Notes: generated from the sequence alone by a model not told the origin. Positions 44,593 to 54,027 are shown, counted from the first letter of the stretch. The stretch is 64,000 bases of DNA from Lysinibacillus sp. BPa_S21 (GCF_023337795.1 NZ_JALIRS010000003.1:310001-374000), one strand, 5' to 3'. Numbers and translations: made by a program.

Positions 44593-45528
44593 CTATTTCG
44601 TATAGTCAAACAAACATCGCGCATGATCTTGCACTACCTCTACAAAAGCCTCTACTTGTCGTAACTCAAATGAGGATTCATAGCCAATTAACCAAGTATC
44701 TCGCGTTAAACCAAATTCTTTTTCATTATTCGTTAATGCAATTTTATTAATACCATCATGGTCATTTAAAGTAATGGAAGGCAAAATAGCATAACCAATG
44801 CCATTCAATGCCATTTGCTTACAAATTTCAATCTGATCCACTAAAATTTGTTTTCTTGGATTTGAAGCGAAATGCTGCTGCCACCATTGTTGAATTTCTT
44901 GATAGTAATTGGAATCACTTTTAAATTGAATAAAAGGTCGGTCTGTCGTTAAGACATCTTCTATCGTTTTTAGCTCTTTATCTACTAAATAAAGGGTGTC
45001 ACGAAAAAGATGGATTTTTTCCCCTTTCCAATCAACCTGCCCACGCACAATCCCTATATGAGCCTCACCCTCATAAAGCGCTTTAACTATTTCAGAGCTC
45101 CAACCAGTCATAAGGGAAATTTTCGCCTCAGGATATTTCGATACAAAATCCTTTAATATTATCGGAAGCCAGTTTTGGCCGACAATCGATGCACAGGCAA
45201 TTTTCAATGTCCCGTTTACTTTCGTCGTTAATGATTGGATCGTTTCGAAAATCTCTTCTTTTTTGCTGAGCATTTCAGTTGCATAGGCAATTATCATTTC
45301 TCCAGCAGGTGTCGCTGTTAGTCCTTTTTGCGAACGAATAAATAATTGTGCGCCCCAGTCCTTTTCAATAGTTTGCAACCGTTGAGAAAGTGCTGGTTGA
45401 GATAAAAATAAACGTTCTGCCGCTTTGCGCATATTACGTTCCTCTGCAAGTACTTTTAAAATTTCAGCCTCCGTTGCCATCAATCCGTAAACCTCCGATA
45501 CAAGCAAAGAGGGTCTCATGATTTTCAT
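44593..45528 (-). CDS. ccpC: LysR-family regulator CcpC
   Basis: Citrate-responsive repressor of TCA-branch genes in Bacillus. It has 311 residues: a LysR HTH (NMRKAAERLFLSQPALSQRL) and an effector domain with PFIQFKSDSNYYQEIQ and QIEICKQMALNGIGYAILPS, both close to B. subtilis CcpC as remembered. The ATG at 45528 has a perfect AGGAGGGG 6 bases upstream. It gives a 16-residue extension over the family start (MATEAEIL, ATG at 45480, with GGAGG 11 bases upstream); either may be used. It is the second gene after darB, as in B. subtilis. Confidence 0.92.
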   Translation of the reverse strand: MKIMRPSLLVSEVYGLMATEAEILKVLAEERNMRKAAERLFLSQPALSQRLQTIEKDWGAQLFIRSQKGLTATPAGEMIIAYATEMLSKKEEIFETIQSLTTKVNGTLKIACASIVGQNWLPIILKDFVSKYPEAKISLMTGWSSEIVKALYEGEAHIGIVRGQVDWKGEKIHLFRDTLYLVDKELKTIEDVLTTDRPFIQFKSDSNYYQEIQQWWQQHFASNPRKQILVDQIEICKQMALNGIGYAILPSITLNDHDGINKIALTNNEKEFGLTRDTWLIGYESSFELRQVEAFVEVVQDHARCLFDYTK

Positions 45529-45548
45529 CTGAGTCCCCTCCTAAACTA

Positions 45549-45989
45549 CTACTCTTTTTGATAAATATATTTTTTCAATTGCTTTAATATAACACGTCTC
45601 GTTAATATCCCTGCAAATGTTCCTTCTTCGTCCACAACACATAAAAAGGCGTGATTAATCACTAAGTCGAGAGCTCGCTGAAAAGTATCCGTCAACTTTA
45701 ATACAGCGATATCTTTATCCATTATTGTATCCACTTTAATATCAGGTAGCTTTTCATATTCAATATGTTCTAGTCCAAGAATGGATTCCGTAATCATTTT
45801 CATACTTAGTAAACCTTGAAGTCGATATTTCAAATCTAAAACAGGTATCGACGAATACCCTGTACGTGTAAGTACTAGGAGTGCATGCTCTGCACTATTT
45901 CCACTTTGTACATGCGCAACTTTTTCAGATGAAATAATAAAATCACTAATTGGCATTGCTAATAAGTCTTTGCTGTTAGTTGAAATCAT
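45549..45989 (-). CDS. darB: c-di-AMP-binding CBS protein DarB (CbpB/YkuL)
   Basis: A 146-residue protein made of two CBS motifs (about 12-70 and 85-142). In B. subtilis this protein binds c-di-AMP and, when free, activates the (p)ppGpp synthetase Rel and pyruvate carboxylase. KVAHVQSGNSAEHALLVLTR and TGYSSIPVLDLKYRLQGLLS match it well. GGAG lies 9 bases before the ATG. Together with KtrC it makes c-di-AMP control of potassium and metabolism plausible here. Confidence 0.9.
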   Translation of the reverse strand: MISTNSKDLLAMPISDFIISSEKVAHVQSGNSAEHALLVLTRTGYSSIPVLDLKYRLQGLLSMKMITESILGLEHIEYEKLPDIKVDTIMDKDIAVLKLTDTFQRALDLVINHAFLCVVDEEGTFAGILTRRVILKQLKKYIYQKE

Positions 45990-46182
45990 GAACTTCTTCT
46001 CCTTTTCTGTCCCCGCTTTGCAGAACAGGATGCTTCCCTTTTATCATATCATAACTATTCCTTTTATGACCACGACCAGGCCGAGAAGAGTTTTTTTATA
46101 AGCTGCGAATTATTTTAGGATTTTAAACAAAACTAACTATCGAAAGCACAAATAAAAGAGGTTTTACTTAAGGGCAATGGAG

Positions 46183-46231
46183 AAAAATCTTCATTCAGCC
46201 ATATTATAAAATATGAACTGAATGAAGATAA
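46183..46231 (-). terminator. Terminator of the fadH unit
   Basis: ATCTTCATTCAG and CTGAATGAAGAT around an inner CATATT/ATATG stem; on minus it is followed by TTTTTCTCC. Confidence 0.85.
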
Positions 46232-46257
46232 TGCTTCCGGCGGATGTCACGGATAAT

Positions 46258-46503
46258 TTAATACCCTGCCTTACTCCAATAATAAAAAATCATTATCCCT
46301 AAAAAAAGTAAAAAAATGATATACACCCAAACAATTGGATTGAGCATAGTTGCATATTCTTCAACGGTTTCTGAAATCGGCGTATCATTTTCTGATTTCC
46401 GTTGAGACGTCATTTTGGCGATTTTTAGCGTTGACACAAGCGAAATGGCAGAAATAATCGCAATGGCAATAAGAGCCGGTATTAACCACATACCCATCGG
46501 CAA
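46258..46503 (-). CDS. Small two-helix membrane protein, unknown
   Basis: An 81-residue protein with two hydrophobic segments (about 5-25 and 54-75) joined by a polar, charged loop. I do not recognise the family. It lies 63 bases after fadH on the same strand and just before the terminator, so it is probably made from the fadH transcript. Confidence 0.7.
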   Translation of the reverse strand: MPMGMWLIPALIAIAIISAISLVSTLKIAKMTSQRKSENDTPISETVEEYATMLNPIVWVYIIFLLFLGIMIFYYWSKAGY

Positions 46504-46566
46504 AACTCCTTTCTTTACCTTTAGTATGCGTCAAACCAGCTCTTCGTTATGCAAAGATTTTTCAAG

Positions 46567-47334
46567 TTAGAATGGATACTGATTGAGCCATTGCCCGCCA
46601 TCAAGTGTCACACATTCACCGTTCATATAACTTGCTTTATCAGACATCATAAATGTTGCTAAATCAGCAATTTCTTCTGGAGTACCTGTACGGCCTAACG
46701 GAACAGAGTCTAGTGTACGAGCAGCTGCAGCCTCTGACTCCCAGAGCTTCCCTGCACCACCTGTACGCTCAATTGGACCTGGAGCAATTGCGTTTACTCG
46801 AATGCCGTACTGTTTTCCCCATTCAACAGCTAACGTTCGAGTCACTGACAATACACCTGCTTTAGCCGCTGCAGAGTGAATAACACCAGCACCTGCATTC
46901 CATGCATAAGTTGCCACCATATTAAGAATAGCTCCCTTAATATTATTTTCAATCCAGTACTTTCCGACTGCCGAAGAACAAAAGAATGTCCCATTTAAAA
47001 CAATATCAATAACAGCCTTCCAACCATTTGGTGATAAATCCTCTGCACGTACTATAAAATTACCAGCTGCATTATTCACAAGCCCATCAACTTGTCCAAA
47101 CTTTTCAATTGCAAATGCTAGCATTGCCTCTGCATGCTCAGGCACTCGAACATCCATTTGAAATGTTTCAATCGTTTTCCCAGCCTCTAAAATAAAGGAT
47201 TTTGCCTCTGCTAATCGCTCCTCGTTCCGCCCTGTAATGACAACATTTGCCCCTTCCGCAACGAATTGCTTGGCCATATAAAGTCCCATCCCACTTGATC
47301 CACCAGTAATAATAATTGTTTTCCCCTGCAACAT
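46567..47334 (-). CDS. fadH: 2,4-dienoyl-CoA reductase (SDR type)
   Basis: NADPH-dependent reductase for degradation of unsaturated fatty acids. It has 255 residues: the cofactor motif TGGSSGMG near the start, NNAAGNF, and the product-site segment ATYAWNAGAGVIHSAAAKAG as in B. subtilis FadH (YkuF), where the usual SDR tyrosine is absent. The C-terminus GGQWLNQYPF also matches. I chose the ATG at 47334 (AGGGGG 8 bases upstream); the longer frame adds 12 residues without homology. Confidence 0.92.
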   Translation of the reverse strand: MLQGKTIIITGGSSGMGLYMAKQFVAEGANVVITGRNEERLAEAKSFILEAGKTIETFQMDVRVPEHAEAMLAFAIEKFGQVDGLVNNAAGNFIVRAEDLSPNGWKAVIDIVLNGTFFCSSAVGKYWIENNIKGAILNMVATYAWNAGAGVIHSAAAKAGVLSVTRTLAVEWGKQYGIRVNAIAPGPIERTGGAGKLWESEAAAARTLDSVPLGRTGTPEEIADLATFMMSDKASYMNGECVTLDGGQWLNQYPF

Positions 47335-47435
47335 ACAATTTCCCCCTTCGAAAAATGAATGACGATTCATATAAAATATTACTATATTTTCTCGGATATG
47401 TCATATTAATTCTGCAATACAGATCCTTAGTTGCT

Positions 47436-47822
47436 CGGATATCGCTTTTCTTTCGCGGGTATTTCTGCCATGCGTGGGTATTCTCTTCTCTTTCGCGGGT
47501 ATTTCCCCGCCGCGCGCGGGTATTCTCTTCTCTTTCGCGGGTATTTCCCCGCCGCGCGCGGGTATTCTCTCCTCTTTCGCGGGTATTTCACTGCCGCGCG
47601 CGGGTATTCTCTTCCCTTTCGCGGGTATTTCTGCCATGCGCGGGTATTCTCTCCTCTTCCGCGGGTATTTCACTGCCGCGCGCGGGTATTCTCTTCCCTT
47701 TCGCGGGTATCTCACTGCCGGGCGCGGGTATTCTCTCCTCTTCCGCGGGTATTTCACTGCCGCGCGCGGGTATTCTCTTCCCTTTCGCGGGTATTTCTCT
47801 GCCGCGCCGCGTGCGGGTATTC
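47436..47822. repeat. 21-bp tandem array, family D, GC-rich
   Basis: About 18 units of core CGGGTATT. Spacing of GGG from 47497 to 47789 is 21 throughout except one 19-base step (47623-47642). A 19-base unit starts the array and a 26-base step ends it. Two units alternate (..TTTCACTGCCGCGCG and ..TTCTCTTCCCTTTCG), giving a 42-bp dimer. It is far richer in GC than its surroundings and lies past the terminator of the catabolic operon. Open frames across it come from the multiple-of-three period. Confidence 0.92.
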
Positions 47823-47882
47823 ATTAATCCCCACTCCCTTTGTTCAAATTTTCAAAACTATAACATAACTTAGCTAATAAAT

Positions 47883-47924
47883 AAAAAATAGAGTTACAAA
47901 TTCATACGATTTGTAACTCTATTT
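47883..47924 (-). terminator. Terminator of the hydroxyacid operon
   Basis: AGAGTTACAAAT and ATTTGTAACTCT, followed on minus by ATTTTTTA. Confidence 0.92.
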
Positions 47925-47928
47925 ATTC

Positions 47929-49113
47929 CTAAAACTCATAATGATAAGCAATTTTATAAAGCTCCATTAGCTCTTCCTGTGTAGGGATCTTAGGATTATT
48001 GCCAGGGCTACCGCTGGCAATTGCATCAGCTGCCATTTTTGGAATAGCATCGTAAAAGGCTTGTTCCTCAATTCCCCATTGTTGTAAATTCCCGATATCC
48101 ATCTTTTTGCACATTTCCTTAATTGACACAATTGCTAAATCGGCAAGCTCTTCTTGCGATAATTGCTCATGATCATTATTGAAAAACTTACCTAGATCTG
48201 CTAGCCGATCGACACAAGCATCCTTTGAAAATTCTAATACCGCCGGCAAAAGCATGGCATTTGAAATACCATGTGGTACATGGAATAATGCCCCTATTGG
48301 GCGAGACATGCCATGTACTAATGCGACAGAAGCATTTGAGAATGAAAGACCTGCTTGCATTGAGCCTAGCGACATCGCTTCCCTAGCATCAATATCGTTA
48401 CCTTGCTCATAAACTTTTAACATATTATGAACAATTAACTCCATCGCTGATAATGCAAGTACATTTGAGTAAGGATGGGCTAAACGAGATAAGTAGCTTT
48501 CAATAGCATGACTTAACGCGTCAATCCCTGTTGCTGCAGTGATGGCAGGTGGAGATGTAACCGTTAAAATCGGGTCAACGATTGCTACGTTTGGCATAAA
48601 TGCAGGCTGCTTAATCATCATTTTCACGTCATTTTTCGTATTCGTAATGACTGTTGCATCCGTTGCCTCTGAACCGGTTCCCGCTGTTGTTGGTATGGCG
48701 ATATGTGGAATCGGTGCTTGCTCTGCCATTTTGGCCATTTTCATATAATCACCAATGTAGCCACCATTCTTTGCAACTACTGCAATTGCTTTTCCAGTAT
48801 CGATGCAACTCCCGCCACCGACGGAAATGATCATATCACAGCCCTCTGATTGTAAAATATGAAGCCCTTCTGCTACATACGTATCTACTGGCTCCGTCGT
48901 TACGCCTAAATATGAAACCGCTTCCAATCCACTAGCTTTTAATAACGTGCTACATTGATGAACAAAGCCTAAGCTATCCATAATTGGATCACTAATGATA
49001 AGAGCCTTAGTCCCCATTTTTTTGGCGTACATGCCTACTTCTTCAAAAGAATCCCGTCCATAAACGATCGTTCCTGGCGAATGAACCGTATAAATTGTTT
49101 TTGTTTGAATCAT
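47929..49113 (-). CDS. Iron-containing alcohol dehydrogenase
   Basis: NAD(P)-dependent type III alcohol dehydrogenase, 394 residues. The nucleotide site is GGGSCIDTGK (99-108). The metal ligands are all present: Asp198 and His202 in GIDALSHAIESY, His267 in VHGMSRP and His281 in HVPHGISN. In this operon it may oxidise a hydroxyacid such as 4-hydroxybutyrate or an alcohol precursor; the substrate is not readable. It is the last gene, 16 bases after the SDR gene. Confidence 0.88.
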   Translation of the reverse strand: MIQTKTIYTVHSPGTIVYGRDSFEEVGMYAKKMGTKALIISDPIMDSLGFVHQCSTLLKASGLEAVSYLGVTTEPVDTYVAEGLHILQSEGCDMIISVGGGSCIDTGKAIAVVAKNGGYIGDYMKMAKMAEQAPIPHIAIPTTAGTGSEATDATVITNTKNDVKMMIKQPAFMPNVAIVDPILTVTSPPAITAATGIDALSHAIESYLSRLAHPYSNVLALSAMELIVHNMLKVYEQGNDIDAREAMSLGSMQAGLSFSNASVALVHGMSRPIGALFHVPHGISNAMLLPAVLEFSKDACVDRLADLGKFFNNDHEQLSQEELADLAIVSIKEMCKKMDIGNLQQWGIEEQAFYDAIPKMAADAIASGSPGNNPKIPTQEELMELYKIAYHYEF

Positions 49114-49129
49114 CTTTCACCCTCCTACG

Positions 49130-49891
49130 CTATTGTGCTGTATAACCGCCATCCAAAAGAATTGCTTGACCAGTTACCCCCTTTGCCGTATCACTTGCTA
49201 AATAAAGCGCAAGCCCCGTAACTTCTGACACTTCTAGTAAGCGTTTTTGAGGAACGAGTGGATAAAGCACCTGTTCTAGCACTTCCTCTACTTGGATACC
49301 TCTTGTCTTTGCTAAATCCGTAAACTGATTACGCACCAAATCTGTATCGACATACCCTGGACATACCGCGTTTACGGTTATCCCTTCAGTTGCAACCTCC
49401 AGTGCTGCAACTTTCGTTAAACCGACAAGTCCATGCTTAGCGGCATTGTATCCGGCCTTCCCTGCAAACCCAATTACACCATTAATGGATGCCATATTAA
49501 TAATGCGTCCAAACTTATTTTTCTTCATATGTGGTAACACATATTTCATTGCTATAAAAGGTGCAACAAGCATCACCTTTTGCATGGATTCAAATATTTC
49601 TGTCGCGAAATCCTCAATAAGCGAAACATGTTGAAATCCTGCGTTATTTATTAAAATATCTATTGTCTCAAACTTTTTAACAGTAAAGTCGATCGCATCG
49701 TATATGGCTTGTTCATCCGTAACATCACATGTGTAAGCTATTAATTGAGGATGTTGTTTAACTGCCTCCGCTAAAAGCTGTTCATTACGATCTGTTATAA
49801 CGACATGCGCTCCTTGCTGAGCAAACGCTAATGCCATCGATAACCCGATACCGCGGGCTGCTCCCGTAATAAAAACTGTTTTTCCCTTCAC
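49130..49891 (-). CDS. 3-hydroxybutyrate dehydrogenase-like SDR
   Basis: Probable oxidation of 3-hydroxybutyrate to acetoacetate with NAD. It has 253 residues: the cofactor motif TGAARGIG, NNAGFQHVS (a segment conserved in 3-hydroxybutyrate dehydrogenases), catalytic Ser in NMASINGVIG, Tyr and Lys in YNAAKHG, and CPGYVDTDLVRNQ. The start is GTG. It lies between the GntP-type permease and the ADH, consistent with uptake followed by oxidation. Confidence 0.85.
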   Translation of the reverse strand: MKGKTVFITGAARGIGLSMALAFAQQGAHVVITDRNEQLLAEAVKQHPQLIAYTCDVTDEQAIYDAIDFTVKKFETIDILINNAGFQHVSLIEDFATEIFESMQKVMLVAPFIAMKYVLPHMKKNKFGRIINMASINGVIGFAGKAGYNAAKHGLVGLTKVAALEVATEGITVNAVCPGYVDTDLVRNQFTDLAKTRGIQVEEVLEQVLYPLVPQKRLLEVSEVTGLALYLASDTAKGVTGQAILLDGGYTAQ

Positions 49892-49902
49892 GCTTAGCCC
49901 CC

Positions 49903-51219
49903 CTACATTCCTAGTGAGAATAATATAATAGCCAGAATTGTGCCTATTATAGGTATAATGACGGTTAAGGCACCAAATGGCATATAAGCATCTTTATGTT
50001 TTTCATTACATACAGAATTGATAGTTGTGACTACATAACCACCATGAGGTAATGAATCGAGAGATCCCGATGCAATAGCAATTGTTCGATGTAATGCCTC
50101 CGTATCTACTCCCATATCCATATAGTGCGGAGCAAGTAATGGCATGGCAATTGTTTGTCCGCCCGAAGCAGAGCCTGTTAATCCTGCTATTACAGCAATG
50201 GCTATTGCACCACCAATTAATGGGCTTCCAGGAATATTTGTCATGACGTCAACAGTTGCCACAAATGAAGGAGTAGCTTTTACGACACCACCGAAACCAA
50301 CCACTGCTGCTGTATTAGCAATAGCAACAACGGCACCCATAGCACCAGCTGCTAGTGTTGCTCCAACAGATTTTGAATATTTATAGCTCACTAAATAAGC
50401 TGTTATACATCCACTCGTTAATGCCACAATTAAAGCTGAAGTTCCAAGAGAATCATGGAACACAAAAGAAATACCTAAAACTACTAATAGGGGCACAAGA
50501 CTTAGAATTGGACTCGGAAGCTTACGAGATTCATCAACTACTGGATCATTAGATCGTTCAATAAATACTTCTCCGCTTTTTACTGCACGTTTAATCATCC
50601 AATTTAGCCACAATGATCCGCCAATTGCCATAAAAATTGCAATAACTATACTTACTTCCCATCCAGCATATGGCGTTGTATGAAGGTATGAAATAGGAAT
50701 CCAGTTTTGAATTTCCGGTGAACCTGCTGAGGTCATCGTAAATGTTACAGAGCCTAACCCTAATGCAGCAGGAATAAAGCGACGAGGAAAATTAGCTTCC
50801 TTGAATAAACTAATAGCCATTGGATATACAGAAAAGGCTACGATAAACACCGAGACACCACCATACGTTAGTACAGCTGCGGCAAGTACTACTGCAAAGG
50901 CTGCATATTTCACTCCGATTTTTTCTACAATCCATTTAGAAACACTATCCGCTGCTCCCGTATCTTCCATTACCTTTCCGAAAATGGCTCCTGCCATGAA
51001 CATTAAATACCATGAACCGACGAATCCAGTGAACCCATCCATATAACTTGTTAAGAAGTTAGCTTGATTTTCATCAGCTGTTTGTGGAAAAAATGCTAGA
51101 CCATTCGTTATGGCCGCTAGCAATGCAGTCAATGGTGCTGAAATCAGTAAATTTACGCCCCTCATCGTTAAATACACAAGTAAAGCTAAACTACCAAAAA
51201 GCCCAATGTATTCTAACAT
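49903..51219 (-). CDS. GntP-family permease, probably hydroxyacid uptake
   Basis: A membrane transporter of 438 residues with about 12 segments and GGxxxP-type glycine-rich loops (ASGGQTIAMPLLAPHY). GntP-family members carry gluconate, lactate or 3-hydroxybutyrate with protons. With a 3-hydroxybutyrate dehydrogenase next to it, hydroxybutyrate is the likely cargo (inference). I chose the ATG at 51219 (AAGGGGGG upstream) over an in-frame start 19 codons earlier. Confidence 0.85.
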   Translation of the reverse strand: MLEYIGLFGSLALLVYLTMRGVNLLISAPLTALLAAITNGLAFFPQTADENQANFLTSYMDGFTGFVGSWYLMFMAGAIFGKVMEDTGAADSVSKWIVEKIGVKYAAFAVVLAAAVLTYGGVSVFIVAFSVYPMAISLFKEANFPRRFIPAALGLGSVTFTMTSAGSPEIQNWIPISYLHTTPYAGWEVSIVIAIFMAIGGSLWLNWMIKRAVKSGEVFIERSNDPVVDESRKLPSPILSLVPLLVVLGISFVFHDSLGTSALIVALTSGCITAYLVSYKYSKSVGATLAAGAMGAVVAIANTAAVVGFGGVVKATPSFVATVDVMTNIPGSPLIGGAIAIAVIAGLTGSASGGQTIAMPLLAPHYMDMGVDTEALHRTIAIASGSLDSLPHGGYVVTTINSVCNEKHKDAYMPFGALTVIIPIIGTILAIILFSLGM

Positions 51220-51281
51220 CCCATCCCCCCTTATTCTTTTAGAAAAAAAGAGCTGCAAGTAAATACAGCTCTTCATTTGTA

Positions 51282-52802
51282 TTAGTCGTTATTACTTGGG
51301 AATGCAAACGTAGATGTTGTCGATGCATGCCCAGTCATCCAACGCTCTGATATTGTTTTTGTTTTTGTGAAGAAGCGTGCCTGATCTGGACCAAACATAT
51401 GCCCTTCCCCAAAACGAGAACCTTTAAATCCAGCGAAATTATGGTAACCAACTGGAATAGGAATTGGTACGTTCACACCAACCATTCCAACATCGATTTC
51501 TGTTGTAAATTTACGAGCAGCTAAGCCGTCATTCGTAAAAATTGTTACCCCATTTCCAAGTTCATGCTTATTAATAAGTTGGATGGCTTCGTCTAACGAA
51601 TCGACACGTACAACATTTCGAGCTGGACCGAATATTTCTTGTTCATAAATTTCCATACCTGGTTTTACGTTATCTAGCAATGTCGGACCTACGAAGAACC
51701 CTTTAGACTCTTTGACAATATCAAGCTCACGACCATCACAAACAACTGTTGCCCCTTCAGACTCTCCCCGATTGATAGCAGCAATAATCGCTTCCTTCGA
51801 TTGCTGTGAAATAACTGGGCCAAAATCTGTCTCTAAATCTGTATATGAACCTACCTTCAAGTTTGCAATTTTCTCTTTCAAGATTTCCACAAGACGATCT
51901 GCTGTATCCTTTCCAACAGGCATAATCGTAGAAATTGCCATACAACGTTGGGAAGCTGCTCCATAGGCTGCACCGATAAATGCATTGGCTACCTGGTCAA
52001 GATCCGCATCTGGCATCACAACCATATTGTTTTTCCCACCACCAAGAGCTGTGACACGTTTACCAAATTTTGAGCCCGTTTCATAAATATATTTTGCAAC
52101 AGGTGTCGACCCTACAAATGAAATTGCTTGCACAATCGGGTTTTCCAATAGTTCATTTACCGCATCTTTATCCCCATTAACTACCGTCCAAATACCATCT
52201 GGTAATCCAGCCTTTTTCCAAAGCTCACTGACGTATAAGGCCGTCATAGGAACACGTTCTGAAGCTTTTAAAATAACTGCATTACCAACAGCAATTGCCA
52301 TACTTGTTTGTGCTAAAGGGACCATGATTGGGAAGTTAAAAGGTGAAATAGCCGCTACAACACCTAACGGATATTTGGCGGAGTAGGCATTAATTTGACC
52401 TCCCACATTGACTGAATACTCCCCCTTCATTAAATGAGGTGCACCGATCGCTAAGTCAACAGACTCTAAACCACGTGTAATTTCACCTTTCGCATCCTCC
52501 ATTGTTTTACCGCTTTCTGTACAAATAATTTCTAAAAGCTCATCCATATTTTCAGTAACAAGATTACGGAACTTTAATACAATCTCAGCTCGTTTAGCTA
52601 CTGACGTATCTCTCCATTGTGGAAAAGCTTCCTGAGCCTGATCGATAGCCCCACGAGTTTCTTCTGCAGTCGCAAGTGGCACCTTGGCAATCACCTCACC
52701 AGTCGTTGGGTTAAATACCGAACCGAAACGTCCGCTTTTCCCTTCTATTAGTTCCCCTCCAATAAAGTGCGTTAACGTTTTAACCTCTTGTGCTGTTGTC
52801 AT
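51282..52802 (-). CDS. mmsA: Methylmalonate-semialdehyde dehydrogenase (CoA-acylating)
   Basis: Converts (methyl)malonate semialdehyde to propionyl- or acetyl-CoA with NAD and CoA. It is a 506-residue aldehyde dehydrogenase: ISPFNFPIMVPLAQTSMAIA carries the catalytic-site Asn, and nucleophile Cys287 is in ASQRCMAIS, the MMSDH form. AAAGGAGG precedes the ATG. It is paired with a hydroxyisobutyrate dehydrogenase as in valine degradation. Confidence 0.93.
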   Translation of the reverse strand: MTTAQEVKTLTHFIGGELIEGKSGRFGSVFNPTTGEVIAKVPLATAEETRGAIDQAQEAFPQWRDTSVAKRAEIVLKFRNLVTENMDELLEIICTESGKTMEDAKGEITRGLESVDLAIGAPHLMKGEYSVNVGGQINAYSAKYPLGVVAAISPFNFPIMVPLAQTSMAIAVGNAVILKASERVPMTALYVSELWKKAGLPDGIWTVVNGDKDAVNELLENPIVQAISFVGSTPVAKYIYETGSKFGKRVTALGGGKNNMVVMPDADLDQVANAFIGAAYGAASQRCMAISTIMPVGKDTADRLVEILKEKIANLKVGSYTDLETDFGPVISQQSKEAIIAAINRGESEGATVVCDGRELDIVKESKGFFVGPTLLDNVKPGMEIYEQEIFGPARNVVRVDSLDEAIQLINKHELGNGVTIFTNDGLAARKFTTEIDVGMVGVNVPIPIPVGYHNFAGFKGSRFGEGHMFGPDQARFFTKTKTISERWMTGHASTTSTFAFPSNND

Positions 52803-52852
52803 ATTTCTAGTCCTCCTTTAAATTTGTTCAATTTTACATTTTTCTTATCCAT

Positions 52853-52880
52853 TATGCCTCGGCATCATTGCGTCCGGATT
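52853..52880. repeat. 28-bp dispersed repeat, copy 2
   Basis: Matches 10447-10474 at 24 of 28 bases; located in the 108-base gap between mmsB and mmsA. Confidence 0.6.
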
Positions 52881-52910
52881 AGGCTAATTTAAACCCACTC
52901 ATCCTATTAC

Positions 52911-53807
52911 CTATAAAGTAGGGGTACTTTTGCTGAGAGAATTTAAACTTAAATAAGCGGCAGACATATCATTTTCTCCATAGCCATGCTGAGCAATATC
53001 CTCATATAGATCCACTAATTTTTCGCCAATTCGAAGTGGTACCCCTACTTCTTCTGCCATATTTTTTGCTAGCTTCAAATCTTTTAATAATAGATTTGTA
53101 GTAAAACCTGGCTGATAATTTTCGTTTTTCATGTATTCCAGGTAATTTCGTTCATAAATACGGCTTTGACCATAGCTATTACTTAATACCTCATACAGCG
53201 TATCTGCATGGATGCCCATTGTCTCACCAAGTACAATTGTTTCAGCGACAGCCTCTGTATAAAATCCAATCATTAAATTATTGAGTAATTTAATACGCGT
53301 CCCTACGCTTGGAGAAGTACCCAGATGGTAAATATTTTGCCCTACTATTCGGAATATTTCGGACCCACGTTGATAATCATCCTTTTCACCACCAACCATT
53401 ATCGTAAGCGTTGCATTAATAGCACCTATAACACCTCCACTAACAGGTGCCCCGAGATAACCTAATCCCAATGATTGTGCTTCCTTATGTAAGGAATCAT
53501 TCAATTCAGGATTTACCGTACTAAAGTCTATTAATAAACTTCCTATCTTAGCATGATGCATTATACCTGGTTCAGATCGATATACTTGTTCCACTATTTG
53601 TGGTGTCGGCAAGCTCGTCATGATAATATCACTTTGCTCAACAACTTCCTTTGCTGTTGCTAGCCCAACCCCACCTTCTTTTTTAAATTGCTCCATTGCC
53701 TGTGAATTCGTATCAAAGCCATAGACCTTATAGCCAGCCTTTAATAAATTTACTGACATCGGTAACCCCATATTACCTAAGCCGATAAAGCCTAATTTCT
53801 CCGTCAT
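52911..53807 (-). CDS. mmsB: 3-hydroxyisobutyrate dehydrogenase
   Basis: Oxidises 3-hydroxyisobutyrate (or a related 3-hydroxy acid) to the semialdehyde used by MmsA. It has 298 residues: N-terminal Rossmann motif GFIGLGNMGLPMSVNLLKAG, the substrate segment LGAPVSGGVIGA, and the catalytic lysine in RIKLLNNLM. GGGGGAGG precedes the ATG. It is the first gene of the operon, divergent from tetR across tandem operators. Confidence 0.92.
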   Translation of the reverse strand: MTEKLGFIGLGNMGLPMSVNLLKAGYKVYGFDTNSQAMEQFKKEGGVGLATAKEVVEQSDIIMTSLPTPQIVEQVYRSEPGIMHHAKIGSLLIDFSTVNPELNDSLHKEAQSLGLGYLGAPVSGGVIGAINATLTIMVGGEKDDYQRGSEIFRIVGQNIYHLGTSPSVGTRIKLLNNLMIGFYTEAVAETIVLGETMGIHADTLYEVLSNSYGQSRIYERNYLEYMKNENYQPGFTTNLLLKDLKLAKNMAEEVGVPLRIGEKLVDLYEDIAQHGYGENDMSAAYLSLNSLSKSTPTL

Positions 53808-53893
53808 TATTGCCTCCCCCTAACTCGAAAATCCAATGAACACTAGCCAAACTCTACCCTTTTGTCGTAACATTAATAACGAGATCTATTAAT

Positions 53894-53918
53894 TGACCGC
53901 AGTCATTGACCTTAGTCA
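53894..53918. promoter_or_regulatory. Two adjacent TetR-type operators
   Basis: TGAC-CGCA-GTCA (53894-53905) and TGAC-CTTA-GTCA (53907-53918) stand one base apart, inside an outer AATTGAC / GTCAATT pair. They lie between the divergent mmsB and tetR genes, about 87 bases before mmsB. Confidence 0.7.
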
Positions 53919-54027
53919 ATTAAATAATAATCAAATCAAATCCATTACGTCAATCAAAATATTTTATATTTTCAGAATACTACTCGTGAAAAATATGTTG
54001 AAATACTTAGCGAAAGGATTGTCCAAT

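Noticed and set aside
47316-47873. Long open frames with Arg/Gly/Phe heptad repeats on both strands across the family D array
   Set aside because: They are open only because the 21-bp unit is a multiple of three and stop-free. Several frames on both strands are open at once, and none has a ribosome site.
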